Source: Peronospora farinosa (taxonomy: Eukaryota; Oomycota; Peronosporomycetes; Peronosporales; Peronosporaceae). Taken from it: a stretch of 64,000 bases of DNA. Where the stretch lies: assembly GCA_947646735.1 (NCBI GenBank), contig CANTFK010000289.1:166532-230531 (forward strand). Direction: 5' to 3'. The notes beneath the pieces are model-generated. The model ran no database searches. It was not told the origin of the DNA and was given only the letters and a program-made list of their open reading frames with translations. Positions 54,349 to 64,000 of the stretch are shown in pieces (position 1 is the first letter of the stretch; the number at the start of each line of letters is the position of its first letter). The position numbers and the translations under genes are program-made.

Positions 54349-57292
54349 ATGGAGCTGCTCTTTTCCGGCCGATTCATGGCTCTAACGGCAGACGAGACAC
54401 ACGTGCAGATCCAGGCGGAAGCCGTTTCATTCTTGCAGCGCTTGACGGAGCCCCTGCTCGTCGTGAGTTTTCACGGCAAGACGTCGCTTATCCGCAGTCT
54501 CCTACGCGGCGTGGGTGACGAAGCAGCCGAGTACAGTAAAATACATATCTTCACTGTATTTAGAAATAGTCTAATTCTAACTTTTAAAATGACTATATTC
54601 TAAATGCTGCAGAGGCGTGTGGCTCTATGTCAAGCGTGTGAACTTTCCAAATGCCAAATATTTGGCAATTTTGGATCGACCGGGGTTCGGAGACTCGGTG
54701 AGAGTTATGCAAATGGCGCTTTGTTGTGCTTTGTGTGTGGAACTTACATTCCATGGTATTGTGTAATGTTCATGTTTCTGTGTAGCCTGTGGAAGTGCTT
54801 TTATACTCGATCCTGGCGAGTCTGAGCAGTGTGGTAGTACACCATGTGGATGGTCACTTGACTGCTAAAGCAGTAGACCAATTTGCGTTTCTCGCGTTTA
54901 AGGAAGACAAGAGCGACGCATCACCGAAGTACGGTGAGAGCTACGTTATTCATGGCGATTTTTCCTTCCTCTCAGTTTAATTTATTATTTTCGCACTTTC
55001 ATAGCTTTTCCTCAAACCCCGAAACTACTTTGGGTGCTGCAGAATGTTACTACCAGCGAGCTGAAGGAGCAGGTGCAGGAGAGTGGATTGTCTCTTCAGG
55101 AGACTGAACATGCATACTTGTGCAAAGCGTTGGCCACACTACCCAAGGATTCACCAAGTGCTGAATTAAGCAAGCTTTTTAAGTCTGTATTTCCTGAGCA
55201 AGGGTTGTACGCTGTCCCACCAAGAGAGTCAGATGCATTCGAGAAGCGAATGAAAAAATTGCTGCGGGTTTTTACAGATTCGATACACAATCGATATCTA
55301 AAAGGGATCGTGTTAAATGGACCACTTCTAAGTTCAATCGCGGTTTCGATGCTTGCTCGTCGCGAAGACGTATTCAAGGTATGTTTTGGTACATATGCAT
55401 AGTGCATTGATAAGCTTGTTCTTAATGTTCATGCACACCATAGGCTTTTCAGGGTCAAATTTGGAAGGATCTGATTTACAACTGCTGCCTCAATGTTGTC
55501 GAAAATGGAGTCAAGCTATATAAGCTTCGGATGTCCGAAAGGCTGGGCATCATTGTCGACACGTCAGACCTTAAGGATTTGAAGCAGGCGCTTCCTCCTG
55601 CTCAAGAAAGCCGAGAAGTAGTCGAAGTCGGTGTAGAGTATCGATAGCATTTGTCAAACTGCAACTGACCTGTCGCATTGTGAATTTGTACTCTGTAGCT
55701 ACCATGTGAAAACGAAACTCTTCTCGACGCGCACGATTCTGCAAAATATGAAGCAAAAGCAACTCTTCGCACGATGCCTGTTCGATCCGGAAAACTCAGC
55801 TCATTGCTTAAGGTATCGCCTCGTGGCATGTGGAGTCACACTATCTTTGTCGTGTATATATTACTGATATCGTTTGTGCAGAAATTATTTTGTGACAAAG
55901 TGTGGTCTTCGTTCGCCACGATTCAGGATGAGAACAACCGCATTTCATCTGAAATATGCCAATCATTGCTCACTACACTGCACATTAAGATGACAGACAA
56001 AGTCGATGCGCATTTCAACTTGGGTACTCAAAATGAGGAAGACTCTTTTCAGTCGACAGAACTTGAGGTATGAACACGCTTCCACGCGTCGACTAGGTGG
56101 TAATCTAATATTGTCTTGCTAATTATATTGCAGAGATTTTATTACCATTACCAAACGAACCTGTTTGAATTGCTTGCCAAGTATAGAGACCAAGCTAAGG
56201 GGCCTGTCAAGGTAGTCCATAAACTGACTTGTATAGCACTATGCTTTGAGTTGACTGCGTTGACATATGTACTCTTGTTTAACATGTATTTGCTTACAGA
56301 AAGAAGAGCTTTCCAAGTTCATGCACAATGTTATCAGGCCACAGCTCGCTGAATATTCGGATAAGCTGGAAAGTATTCGCCAGTATAACGTGAATGTGGT
56401 CGAGCATGCGATCGGTCACAAAGAGGATGAAATCGAGAAATTCAACGCTAAGCAGAAAATGTACCTAAAGCAGTCAATGGATGCACAAAATGATGTCGAT
56501 CGACAGCTAGTCGAAGGTGCTAAGCTTCAGGCGGTAAGCTATGTATCCCACCGAAAAGATGACAGAGTGCTCTGACACTCCTTAAATTGCATGTAGCTGC
56601 GGAAAGAAGCGCTTGTTGGAGCTATCAATGACCTGACCAGGATGCACACGATGGCAACTAAACAGAAGGAGCTACTGGAAGCGGCTGCGTTCGTTTCGGT
56701 TTGCGGCCTTGTCTCTGATGTACTTCTGGGAATTAGAACTGTATGAACTAATTATAAACTTGTAGGTCCAACTTCCCGAACAAAAGGTCATTGAAGCTGC
56801 TCAGGATACAGAAGTCACGGAGCTGCAGGGCTACCTGATCAAGCAAGGTGGTGGTGGAAATGTACTCAACCCGCTTGGCAGAAAGAACTGGAAGCAACGG
56901 TACTTCATTCTCATCGGTGCTGACTTAATTTACGCAAAGACGAAGGACGATTACGAGCGTGGAAAGATTATCAAGGAACTCAGCCTAATTGGGTGGGTTG
57001 AGACTTTCTTTTCGAGCATGCATTACTGTAGCCAACAGCACGAATCGTTAACCCTTGTGTACTACTTCATAGATGCCGCGTTGATCCCTCTCGCGATGCG
57101 GGTGAAGGATTCAATATTACTCCAGGTAAATCCGCACACGTGTTTGCGTTGCAACGAGGCTTGTTCGAGAAAAATAGTAAGAAGCGCTCATTAGCGGCAG
57201 ACAGCGGTCGCATTTTCAAGCTGCGTGCTCAAAACATTCAAGAGCGTGACGTGTGGATTGAGAAGCTACGTGAAGCGGCTGGAGGCAACTAA
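54349..57292 (+). CDS. GBP-like large GTPase homologue with C-terminal PH domain, 12 exons
   Basis: Exons by GT-AG sites with consistent phase: 54,349-54,535; 54,615-54,697; 54,786-54,933; 55,005-55,378; 55,444-55,617; 55,699-55,812; 55,882-56,067; 56,134-56,211; 56,300-56,533; 56,597-56,698; 56,766-56,992; 57,073-57,292 (708 residues). GBP landmarks are VWLYVKRVNF, LAILDRPGFGDS (G3, DxxG) and LYSILASLSSVVVHHVDGHL with AVDQFAFLA, followed by a long helical region with EELSKFMHNVIRPQLAEYSD. The C-terminus is a PH domain: LQGYLIKQGG, KNWKQRYFILIGADLIYAK and ERDVWIEKLREAA with the invariant Trp. GBPs are dynamin-type GTPases acting at membranes. Oddities: the P-loop region reads VVSFHGKTSL, lacking the first Gly and several loop residues, and the G4 RD motif position reads LLWVLQNVTT. 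Exon 1/2 and 5/6 borders are less sure than the rest. Confidence 0.8.
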
Positions 57293-57950
57293 GGCCTGCT
57301 TGTTCAGGTGAGCTTAATGACGCGGATCAATGACAATGATTTTAGCTTCAGTGACCAATCTCCGTTTTCGATCTTGTCACTCTTCAACTGTTCAACCCTA
57401 GCTCCGTGAGAAGGCAGGCATCTTGGATCTCCCCTGCAATGAGTTTAAGAAAATTGCTTTCCCTCTCATGATTGAATGCGACGTCCACTGCGTCCTCGAA
57501 CCTATCGGTATCACGCAGTGAATCTTGCGAGCCTCAAGGAAAAGCGAATTTGGACTTCAATTCCAACAACTTCTTGCTTTTTTCTGCTGACGACATTACT
57601 GATGGATTGCAACATCTCTCGCCGCACATGCTTAATGAAGTGATCGTACTCTCTTTCATCTTGCTAACGCTGCATGCGCTTGATAAAGCTCGGTGATTAA
57701 AAGCCTTGTCGAGATGCAACTACGCATGACTTTGCAACGCTCGTCACGCATCATCATCAGTAGCATTGTCAGCGTCATAATTCCTGGGATGGTTTACAAT
57801 CTCTGATTCATATTCAGGGAGCAATAACACATGCGTTATATGCCGCGTAAAACTTAACGTTTGTGATAAGCTGCTAGGGAAACACGCCATCTTTCAAAGC
57901 CAAACAAGGTATCACACCAGAGCTGCCTCCACAAAAGCTTTGATTACTAC
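57293..57950. other. 3' flank of GBP-like gene, no gene recognised
   Basis: A plus-strand frame at 57,472-57,696 shows no motif and lies directly behind the GBP-like stop codon. It is most likely 3' UTR and intergenic sequence. Confidence 0.4.
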
Positions 57951-57989
57951 CAATTGTTTTCATACGAGCCGCAGTCACTCAAGATGTCG

Positions 57990-59377
57990 AGATGTTTCGT
58001 ACTTGAAAGACTTTGATTCAGATGTTAGCGACTACCAGTGCAGCAGCCGAGGAGTTTGGAAAACCAAATTTTATGCAGCAGCAGGCAGATCGACAAACAG
58101 ACGTATAAAAAATGCGATCATAATGTCGTTCCATCATGTCGATCTCACATTTGACGATAGTCTCAATTTCACAAGCAAGCCATTTCCACCTCAGACGTCC
58201 TAGTGCTCAATTTGAGCCCTACGACTTGATCTTGCTCGCAAAATGCTCCGCGATACTGAAAGCCAATTTGTTAAAACGCCAGCTACTTCATCTTAAGGTA
58301 AAGCCTGAGCGACATCCACACATTGTAGTGTCATAAGAAGCTAGTCCCTTGTGGCGCATATTTAACTATGTCACTGTTGGTTGTATACATGGCTCGATAC
58401 GGCTCCACCAAATTCATTGGAAACTGGGCCAACATCATCGTGAACGTCACGAACACTGTTCAGTGATATTGGCGCCAAATGGCGAGTACATGACTATATG
58501 TTCGAGCTCGAATTGTTTATAAAACACATCGACTGCTGCGTTTGATGATCTGTGGATCGGACTTTTCTAACCTCTCATATACATCTTAGTGTTCAAAGCC
58601 CGAGCACAGGTGTATTTCCAAGTAGCCAAAGGTGGTCGATCTTTTTCAGACGAAGTGTCTCCAGCGCGATACCCCCTAGTGCTGTCCAACTTTTCAAATT
58701 ACATTTTCTCAGTCATTACCGGCTGCGCACATGCTGTACATATTGGATTTTACCGAGCGGGCAACATACATGGTAGTCTATTGTATGCCTGATCAACAAG
58801 CAGGGTGGAATCGCTAGCGCAGGCTACATTTAAAATCGTGTTCTGCATCCTCCTGTTCAACATCTTAGGGCTTTGTTGTGTCCATAAATGAGCGATTGTC
58901 TGGCGAGAGTAGCAGACCGTCTTGACAAGCAAGACCTCACTTCTCACGTATAAAATTGGCTTCACTGATACGCTTTCCTCATGTTGATGAAGGAGGACTC
59001 TCATCGACTTGGCAGGCTTGTCTTTTGGAACATGTTCTGCAAGGTGGCCTGGAATGGACTCGACGAAGATGAAGCTCCTGAGTCGACTATGGTTCGTATA
59101 CTTGGCTGCTGTTAGGACTGCGACAACCAAGGTGCAACAGCTTGGGGATCAAACGCAAGCACAAAAGCTTTCACCTTATTTGAATCCGGTGCTATCGTAT
59201 CAAACAGCCATGACCAAATACAACTCCGTGGCGAAAATTGCTAACGCTTTTCGTATACCGATGTGTTCGAGAAAGTACATCGACTGCACTGATGTGCTCG
59301 AATCGGAGACGGAAGAGGGCGAAGCTGTCGAGGTTGTCAAGAGGCTCACGGAACGCCAGTCCAAAGTAGTAGCCTAG
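57990..59377 (+). CDS. Probable spliced gene of unknown function
   Basis: Several protein-like stretches on one strand are bounded by splice-like signals. TSAAAEEFGKPNFMQQQADR is near 58,030-58,095. AQFEPYDLILLAKCSAILKA with NLLKRQLLHLK lies at 58,195-58,294 between CCACCTCAG and GTAAAG. FKARAQVYFQVAKGGRSFSD follows TCTTAG at 58,590. HRLGRLVFWNMFCKVAWNGL is near 59,000. The last part, QKLSPYLNPVLSYQTAMTKY to ERQSKVVA, ends at 59,377. I do not recognise the family, and phases between pieces were not all reconciled. A decayed gene is the alternative. Confidence 0.35.
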
Positions 59378-59918
59378 TCTCGATTGTCACCGCCTTTACT
59401 GTCCCTTCGATATCTTTGGTCAACGAAAACACTACAGCTAACGCCAAAGTGGGTACAATCAAAAGTGAATACAAAGCGTATCTCCATCATGACCGCTACA
59501 AAGCACACAGCGAATACGGATAGTAATGTATATTGTATTATCCTGTTCCAAACAAAACAGTGTAAAGCAAAAGAAATGTAAAGCCCAAAATGGTCGGGTA
59601 TCGCGTCGCCGGCTGCCGAGCTCACGATAGACGCGATGGTTGGAGGTGGTCGCTCTGGTTCCATGTCTTCTGTCGTCTCCCTTGGCCTTACTTGGGTCAA
59701 GGTGGATGTATAGGAACTACTTGGTCGGATTTTCTGTTGAACACGACAGCTCCACTAGAGGAAAAAAGATATACGAGGCAGAGAGCAAGACAACGAATCA
59801 AAGCTGGAAGCTGGAGCAATATGCGTTCAATCCGCTATCACCACTCGTCCCAGCTATCAGCTTAGCTGTAACATCACTCAACACCGTCTCGTTTGTTTCT
59901 TGAATTGGTTGATGTAAT

Positions 59919-61460
59919 TTACTGCATAGTAGTCGAAACATGTTCAGGGGCGACCTCGTCCGAATTAGTATTGCGTGCTATGTATTGACGCAGGTTACGC
60001 ACGAAGCAAGAAACTTCGCTGATGGAGCCCTTGTGGATAACACTAGAAGGAAAGTAGCCCTTGATGTCCATGTTGAGAATCCAAATAAGACGGCTCTTGA
60101 ATGGAGATGTCGGGTGTGGCAGGATGACCCATCCAGTCGGGCCGTTCTCGCCACGAGTAATACCCTTCTGAGGCTTCAAAACGTTCTTTCCGGCGTAGCT
60201 GTTGGCAATAACGTACCCGCCGCCATCCTGACGACGCCATGTCCGTGTGTTCACAAAGTCGCGGCTAGAAATCATGCCGCCCAAAGCAGGGGCCGAAGTC
60301 AGGTGCACCAGATCAGTGGTCTCATCTAATTTGCAGATAATGTTGCTTTCAGCTGCCGTCACATTCCAGACATTGCTAGTCTCCAAATTCGTGTACAGCT
60401 CATCAAAGAGCTCGTCTGGCGAGAGTGGAATTTCGGCCTCGCACTTGTAAATACGCGACGGTTTACCGTCTCGCGAGTAAACTGTAACGTTCTCTGTTGT
60501 GGGAACCTCCTCCGTCCACGCCGGGTCCTTTGTCACCTCCGTGTTGGCCAGTTCCAGTACTTTGTCCAATGATCGTTGCGAGCTCGCAATGAGCTCATCG
60601 CTCTGCACCGCTGTAATCTTCACATCAGCATACTTGTTTTGTTCAGTCTTCTTCGCCGTGTCCGTCGAGGTAATGATTCGCTCGTCCGTCGCATTTAGAT
60701 CCATGCCACTAAAAATATTCTCGGCATCTTCCAGATCCGTGACGCCGTCCGTGAAGTAGCGGGCGGCATTCATCCTCGTGACGACCTCGTACACATTCTT
60801 GACAAAACCAGCCAGTAATATCCAGACGGCTGGATTGGACATGGCCACCTCGCCCTTTAAAAACCAAAAAGCGGCCGCGAAACCCACTACCGAAGCCAAC
60901 AAGAAGCTCAAGCTGCTATCATCCTGTTTCTGCGGCGGCGTCAGTGTCTTCCGGACCTTCTTGTCCTGTTGCTTCTTGACCAGCAACAGTTCCTCCGTCG
61001 TTGTCGCACCTTGAGCACTCTCCTCCTTGGCACGAAAGCGTAATGAGTCGTCGGAATCATACAATACAGCGCTGCTGTGTGCGTGGATTGCGCACGGGTC
61101 GCACACGCGCTGGCGCCGCGGGATCTCGCCCGGGTTCGTAGCTAGCACCATGCGTGTGCGTGAGCAGGCATGGCAGAAGATCTCACCACACACGCGGCAA
61201 TGATGGCGGCGGTTAACGAGAGAAAACACGCGCTCGCACTTGGCGCACGTACGCGCAGCCACGTCCTCCACCCAACGGCCTGACACCGTATCGCGAGAGG
61301 TCATGTCCATACCGGCGGGAGACCAGCTGCTGGACGCCGTAGATACGTTCGAATATGAACGCGGGCGCATTACGAGTCGTGAATCACGAGTCTCTGTCTT
61401 CTTGGTCGCTACTCGTTCCGCTCGAGCGGATTGGGCTGCGCTTGAGGGCCGCACACACAT
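59919..61460 (-). CDS. FYVE zinc finger, two TM segments and START domain protein
   Basis: 513 residues, single exon. FYVE domain at 63-125 with the three signatures WVED, RRHHCRVCG and RVC and the eight zinc ligands in pairs (CAKC, CRVC, CHAC, CDPC); it should bind phosphatidylinositol-3-phosphate on endosomes. Two hydrophobic segments at 184-202 and 211-228 are probable membrane spans. A START lipid-transfer domain occupies about 295-495, recognised by SSRDFVNTRTWRR, TRGENGPTGWVILPH and WILNMDIKGYFPSSVIHKG, closest in pattern to the STARD3 type. FYVE-START proteins are expanded in oomycetes. A sterol or lipid exchange role at endosomes is inferred. Met30 or Met51 could be alternative starts. 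Confidence 0.9.
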   Translation of the reverse strand: MCVRPSSAAQSARAERVATKKTETRDSRLVMRPRSYSNVSTASSSWSPAGMDMTSRDTVSGRWVEDVAARTCAKCERVFSLVNRRHHCRVCGEIFCHACSRTRMVLATNPGEIPRRQRVCDPCAIHAHSSAVLYDSDDSLRFRAKEESAQGATTTEELLLVKKQQDKKVRKTLTPPQKQDDSSLSFLLASVVGFAAAFWFLKGEVAMSNPAVWILLAGFVKNVYEVVTRMNAARYFTDGVTDLEDAENIFSGMDLNATDERIITSTDTAKKTEQNKYADVKITAVQSDELIASSQRSLDKVLELANTEVTKDPAWTEEVPTTENVTVYSRDGKPSRIYKCEAEIPLSPDELFDELYTNLETSNVWNVTAAESNIICKLDETTDLVHLTSAPALGGMISSRDFVNTRTWRRQDGGGYVIANSYAGKNVLKPQKGITRGENGPTGWVILPHPTSPFKSRLIWILNMDIKGYFPSSVIHKGSISEVSCFVRNLRQYIARNTNSDEVAPEHVSTTMQ

Positions 61461-62577
61461 TCTGGTAATGCTTTAAATAGAAGGACACTCAATGGCGTTG
61501 AGCACAAAGGTGACTTTTAAATACTGAACACAAGTGAAGAAAACAAAGACAGATGGATGATGCCTTTTCTATGTGAAAGACCATTTAGTAGCAGAAAAGA
61601 TACAACTTGACGACGCATAAGATGCAAACAGGTTCATTAATCCATCATTTAGGGAAGCGATTACGTGCTATGGCGAAAGTACTGTCGCTTTTCTGTGATT
61701 TTTGCTGTATGAAGGCAGTAATCATCGTTGTGTAACGCCATTTACGGGTCACGCACTTGTTTGCCAGCGCACAACACTTGAAGACACGATACCGACTTTT
61801 GTAGCGATCTCACGACGAAAGGCTCTTGTTGTACCGAATTGTGATAGATAAGGGACGACCGCGGATTGATGCAATTCTACGCGCCGTGCTAAGTCAATCA
61901 CATCACCTGGCATCGCATATGATGGATGTAACAGCGATGTATACAGTGATCCTTCTCTCAAGCTCGGACTCAAGTACAACGCCACACACTACCACGGGGA
62001 TGACCGTGACAATACCGATCGCCTTCAGTTTTCGCCTGTGTAGGTTGCGTGGTCGGTAGTTGCTTGTTCCTTCTTCATAGCGCGATACCGATAGTCGCTG
62101 CATCGCCCGCGTCTGTCGTATCGTCGTCTCGCTCCGCTGTTTCAACAAGGCCGGAGCTTGTAAGCGAGTCCCTCGCAATCAGGCGGGCAACGTTGGCTCA
62201 ATTGCACACGAGCGCAAACAATCAGAGCTTTGGAGTGGGCGCATAGACGAAATCTTCGCTGCTCGACAAACGCGACTCAAGAAATTGTGCAGGACACTGC
62301 TGCTTGGCATGGGCATTCATCAACATATGATGCGTAAGTCTCTCTCCCAGCCGTCATGACGGACGCAAACACAGGTTTTATGTTATGGTGTGTGCCACAG
62401 TATTACATAAGTATTACTTACGTATTACTTATGTATTACATTTAGTCGGTCACAGCTTTATATGCATATCTTAGTTTAAGTATTCTATACTTACTTTTTT
62501 TAATGCAGCTCTGTAAGCAATAACAAAAACAGTTTCATTTTAATGTAAAAGTAAGGCTTGTTACTCTGGACACGTTG
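61461..62577. other. Intergenic, no confident gene
   Basis: Short frames on both strands at 61,750-62,340, one of them (minus, 61,749-61,985) with protein-like composition ending VGIVSSSVVRWQTS, but no family is recognised. At 62,400-62,445 there is a palindromic run of TATTAC/GTAATA words. The interval contains the promoter of the FYVE-START gene at its left end. Confidence 0.4.
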
Positions 62578-63219
62578 TGTAACAGGGCATCTAGTTACAC
62601 GCAAACACTCAAGTAATATGCTTAATGTTTTGTCTAAAAGTATCTATGGTTACTTTTGACTTGTCACTTGGGTGCGATACACAAACGTGATCCACCCTCG
62701 TGAATGTGATATCCATTTATGGATTCACATGAGAAGGGATGACGCTAGTTGAAGCTAGGCATCGCGACGTCTCAGAAGGACGTCAGTTGCGATCTTAAAT
62801 CTAGATTTAAGCTCATGCGTCAGGATACGCTTCTAAAGAGTCGCGTATCCGATCTGTATACATATATATCCAATCAGTAGTTAAATTTAATGTATAATTT
62901 AATTCATAAAAAATAGCTCAGTCTTGAATTTGCTAAATCAAAAGCACTGCGCACGAGAAGCTCTAAAAGCTTCTGCGTGACGCCGGTGACTTCTTGTTTT
63001 AGAATTTCGTTGCACTCTCGCTTAAGCGAGAGGCAACTGGTGGTACGACTGCTTAAGCAGTCGACCAACCGCATAACCACCCTCGCACGCGAAGGTAAGA
63101 CGGTCTAACCGCTTCCTCGCTTGTGCTGAAGGTGTGTGCTAGTAGCACGAGGCAACTTCGTACAAGTGCCCGTCTACACTTAGTAGCACGAAGCAACTTC
63201 GTAGAAGTGCCCGACTACA
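62578..63219 (+). repeat. 5' LTR of plus-strand Ty3/gypsy element
   Basis: About 642 bp from TGTAACAGGGCATC to CCGACTACA, directly followed by a two-base spacer and a TGG-starting primer-binding site. The last 80 bp contain a 41-bp tandem duplication (63,140-63,180 and 63,181-63,221) starting TAGTAGCACGAGGCAACTTC. The 3' LTR lies outside the window, so the call rests on the end motifs, the primer site and the gag that follows. Confidence 0.65.
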
Positions 63220-63221
63220 CT

Positions 63222-63239
63222 TGGTAACACTAGTAGTCC
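63222..63239 (+). other. Primer-binding site
   Basis: TGGTAACACTAGTAGTCC starts two bases after the LTR end and closely resembles the family B primer-binding site TGGTAGCACTTCGTAGTCC on the minus strand of copy B2. The same tRNA may prime both families. Confidence 0.6.
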
Positions 63240-63240
63240 T

Positions 63241-63779
63241 TTGAACGACCCTCTGAGCGTGCGGGTGGTTAAGATGGTCCTTAATATGGACTGGAGTGAC
63301 TTCCCTCACCTCTCCCAACATCATAGGGAGTTGGCAGAGCATATGGCGCAGGGACTTGGTGAACAAGCCCTAGTCAACCTCTTGCATTGTCCTCCTGAGC
63401 AACATGTTGCTCAGTTGGAGCAATTTGAGGCGTTTGTGCTCGGACAGCGTAGAAATGCGTTAGAGGTAAACAGCCAAGCCACCGCTGAGTCCATCAATAA
63501 GACTCAGGATGAGCTTAGGCTTGAGAATTAGTATGCGTCGCCATCGCCGCCACCCTAAGGTGGGGATGGGACACACCCCTCATTACACTATGGGGATTTT
63601 CGGCTATCGGGGCCTCCAGCCACCCAACTATCACACACCATATGGTGCGGGTTGGCAGGCGATCACCCATTGGGTGGTTTCTTGACGGATATATAAGAGC
63701 TTAGGCTTGAGCAGGCACGTAATGAGGCGCTCAACAGAACTGTTGAGACGCTCTCTGCCCGGCCTACTCAACCGAGACC
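63241..63779 (+). pseudogene. Start of gag, interrupted by a 171-bp insert
   Basis: The frame opens near 63,241 (a second ATG at 63,274 is the better start by comparison with B2). MDWSDFPHLSQHHRELAEHM and LLHCPPEQHVAQLEQFEAFV correspond to the B2 Gag N-terminus [15 protein letters not shown]. The frame runs to DELRLE at 63,525, is broken by an insert with a stop, and resumes after the second copy of a 15-bp duplication as ELRLEQARNEALNRTVETLS. A family D LTR cuts it again at 63,780. Confidence 0.75.
63511..63711. mobile_element. 171-bp insert with 15-bp target-site duplication
   Basis: GAGCTTAGGCTTGAG occurs perfectly at 63,511-63,525 and 63,697-63,711, and the gag reading resumes exactly at the second copy. 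The insert (63,526-63,696) starts AATTAGTATGCGTCG and ends GACGGATATATAA. A 15-bp duplication is typical of LINE-mobilised retroposons such as SINEs, and the AT-rich end fits a SINE tail. No tRNA-like A and B boxes were recognised, so the class is open. Confidence 0.75.
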
Positions 63780-64000
63780 TGTAACGGGGCTAGAACGTAC
63801 CGCTACTAGCTTACACGTGCGCTTGAGGAAGACTCAAGCCCAAGTATTAGGTATTAAGTAAATTTAACTCTGATTTTTATTTTGGTTTTAATTCGTACTA
63901 ATTACGAAGATTTTAGTCGTAATAAATACGACAGTGTTCCCGCCTTTCGGGAACCACACATTTTCAGGTTGATTTATCATTGGTCCATATTGGGGACTTT
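63780..64000 (+). repeat. Family D LTR, partial at window edge
   Basis: TGTAACGGGGCTAGAACG and the following 221 bp match the solo LTR at 11,820-12,152, including AATTCGTACTAATTAC, the hairpin GTGTTCCC...GGGAACCAC at 63,935-63,958 and the TTGGTCCATATT stretch. It continues beyond the window, so solo or full-length state cannot be judged. The left flank is AGACC. Confidence 0.85.

Noticed and set aside
54440..54520. A tiny intron at GTGAGTTTTCAC that might restore a canonical P-loop in the GBP-like gene.
   Set aside because: The only nearby acceptors give introns of 18 or 35 bp and lead to a stop; the phase-consistent model without it is better.
59374..59700. Minus-strand frame with a hydrophobic stretch between the unknown gene and the FYVE-START gene.
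   Set aside because: It overlaps the end of the unknown gene on the other strand and the 3' flank of both genes; no motif or homology is apparent.
1..64000. tRNA, rRNA or other structured RNA genes.
   Set aside because: No cloverleaf with A and B boxes or rRNA core sequence was noticed by eye; a covariance-model scan would be needed to exclude them fully.

Overview
The window looks like part of an oomycete nuclear genome, probably Peronosporales (Phytophthora or downy-mildew type). The grounds are a few compact, intron-poor host genes with very short intergenic gaps, one gene with roughly 60-100 bp GT-AG introns, a FYVE-START protein, an RWP-RK factor and a lysine-rich linker histone, set among large blocks of degenerate Ty3/gypsy retrotransposons with chromodomains. 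No bacterial features, CRISPR arrays, tRNA or rRNA genes were recognised. The assignment to genus is inference.

Layout. 1-9.2 kb: a decayed dual-RNase H Ty3/gypsy element (copy A1, minus strand) with its leader, LTR and a 26-bp minisatellite. 9.2-10.4 kb: the integrase/chromodomain end of another Ty3/gypsy element (plus strand). 10.5-13.9 kb: gag and protease remains of a further element (minus strand) carrying a solo LTR. 15.2-21.9 kb: the first host gene island, with a Nup107-like nucleoporin diverging from a cytosolic arginyl-tRNA synthetase over 174 bp, then a convergent RWP-RK factor. 22-27.7 kb: nothing recognised. 27.7-28.4 kb: linker histone H1. 29.6-53.8 kb: a retroelement cluster, all pol genes on the minus strand, in which family B (canonical RNase H, 303-324 bp LTRs with TGTAAC/TTACA ends) and family A (dual RNase H) have been inserted into and recombined with each other. 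54.3-57.3 kb: a 12-exon guanylate-binding-protein-like gene with a C-terminal PH domain. 58-59.4 kb: a probable but unrecognised spliced gene. 59.9-61.5 kb: a FYVE, two-TM, START protein. 62.6-64 kb: the 5' LTR, primer-binding site and gag start of a plus-strand Ty3/gypsy element, broken by a 171-bp insert and by another LTR.

The most interesting signal is in family A. Each readable copy has two RNase H domains. The one attached to the reverse transcriptase has lost two of its catalytic aspartates, while the second, acquired-type domain keeps its motifs in the better copies. Downstream of the chromodomain, on the opposite strand, family A also carries an extra gene. In copy A2 (36.56-38.78 kb) it encodes a coiled coil, a low-complexity repeat region and a globular C-terminal domain. 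The C-terminal end of the same gene survives at the extreme left edge of the window in copy A1 (2-219). Two diverged copies sharing the same protein end, orientation and tail-to-tail position argue that this antisense gene is a genuine part of the element. Plant Tat-lineage elements are known to combine a second RNase H with antisense ORFs between pol and the 3' LTR, so this may be convergence in both traits. A second, unrelated antisense ORF lies at the matching place in family B (31.2-31.6 kb).

Other points worth a second look are a ubiquitin-like segment at the N-terminus of the Nup107 homologue, a GBP-PH protein whose P-loop and G4 motif are both altered, a GST-like N-terminal domain on ArgRS, copy-specific short-word signatures (GATC in A1, GGWCC in A2), an LTR shared by two joined family A elements, and conserved hairpins or crossing inverted repeats in the LTRs. 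Element boundaries, frameshift positions and family names (A, B, C, D) are my own working labels.
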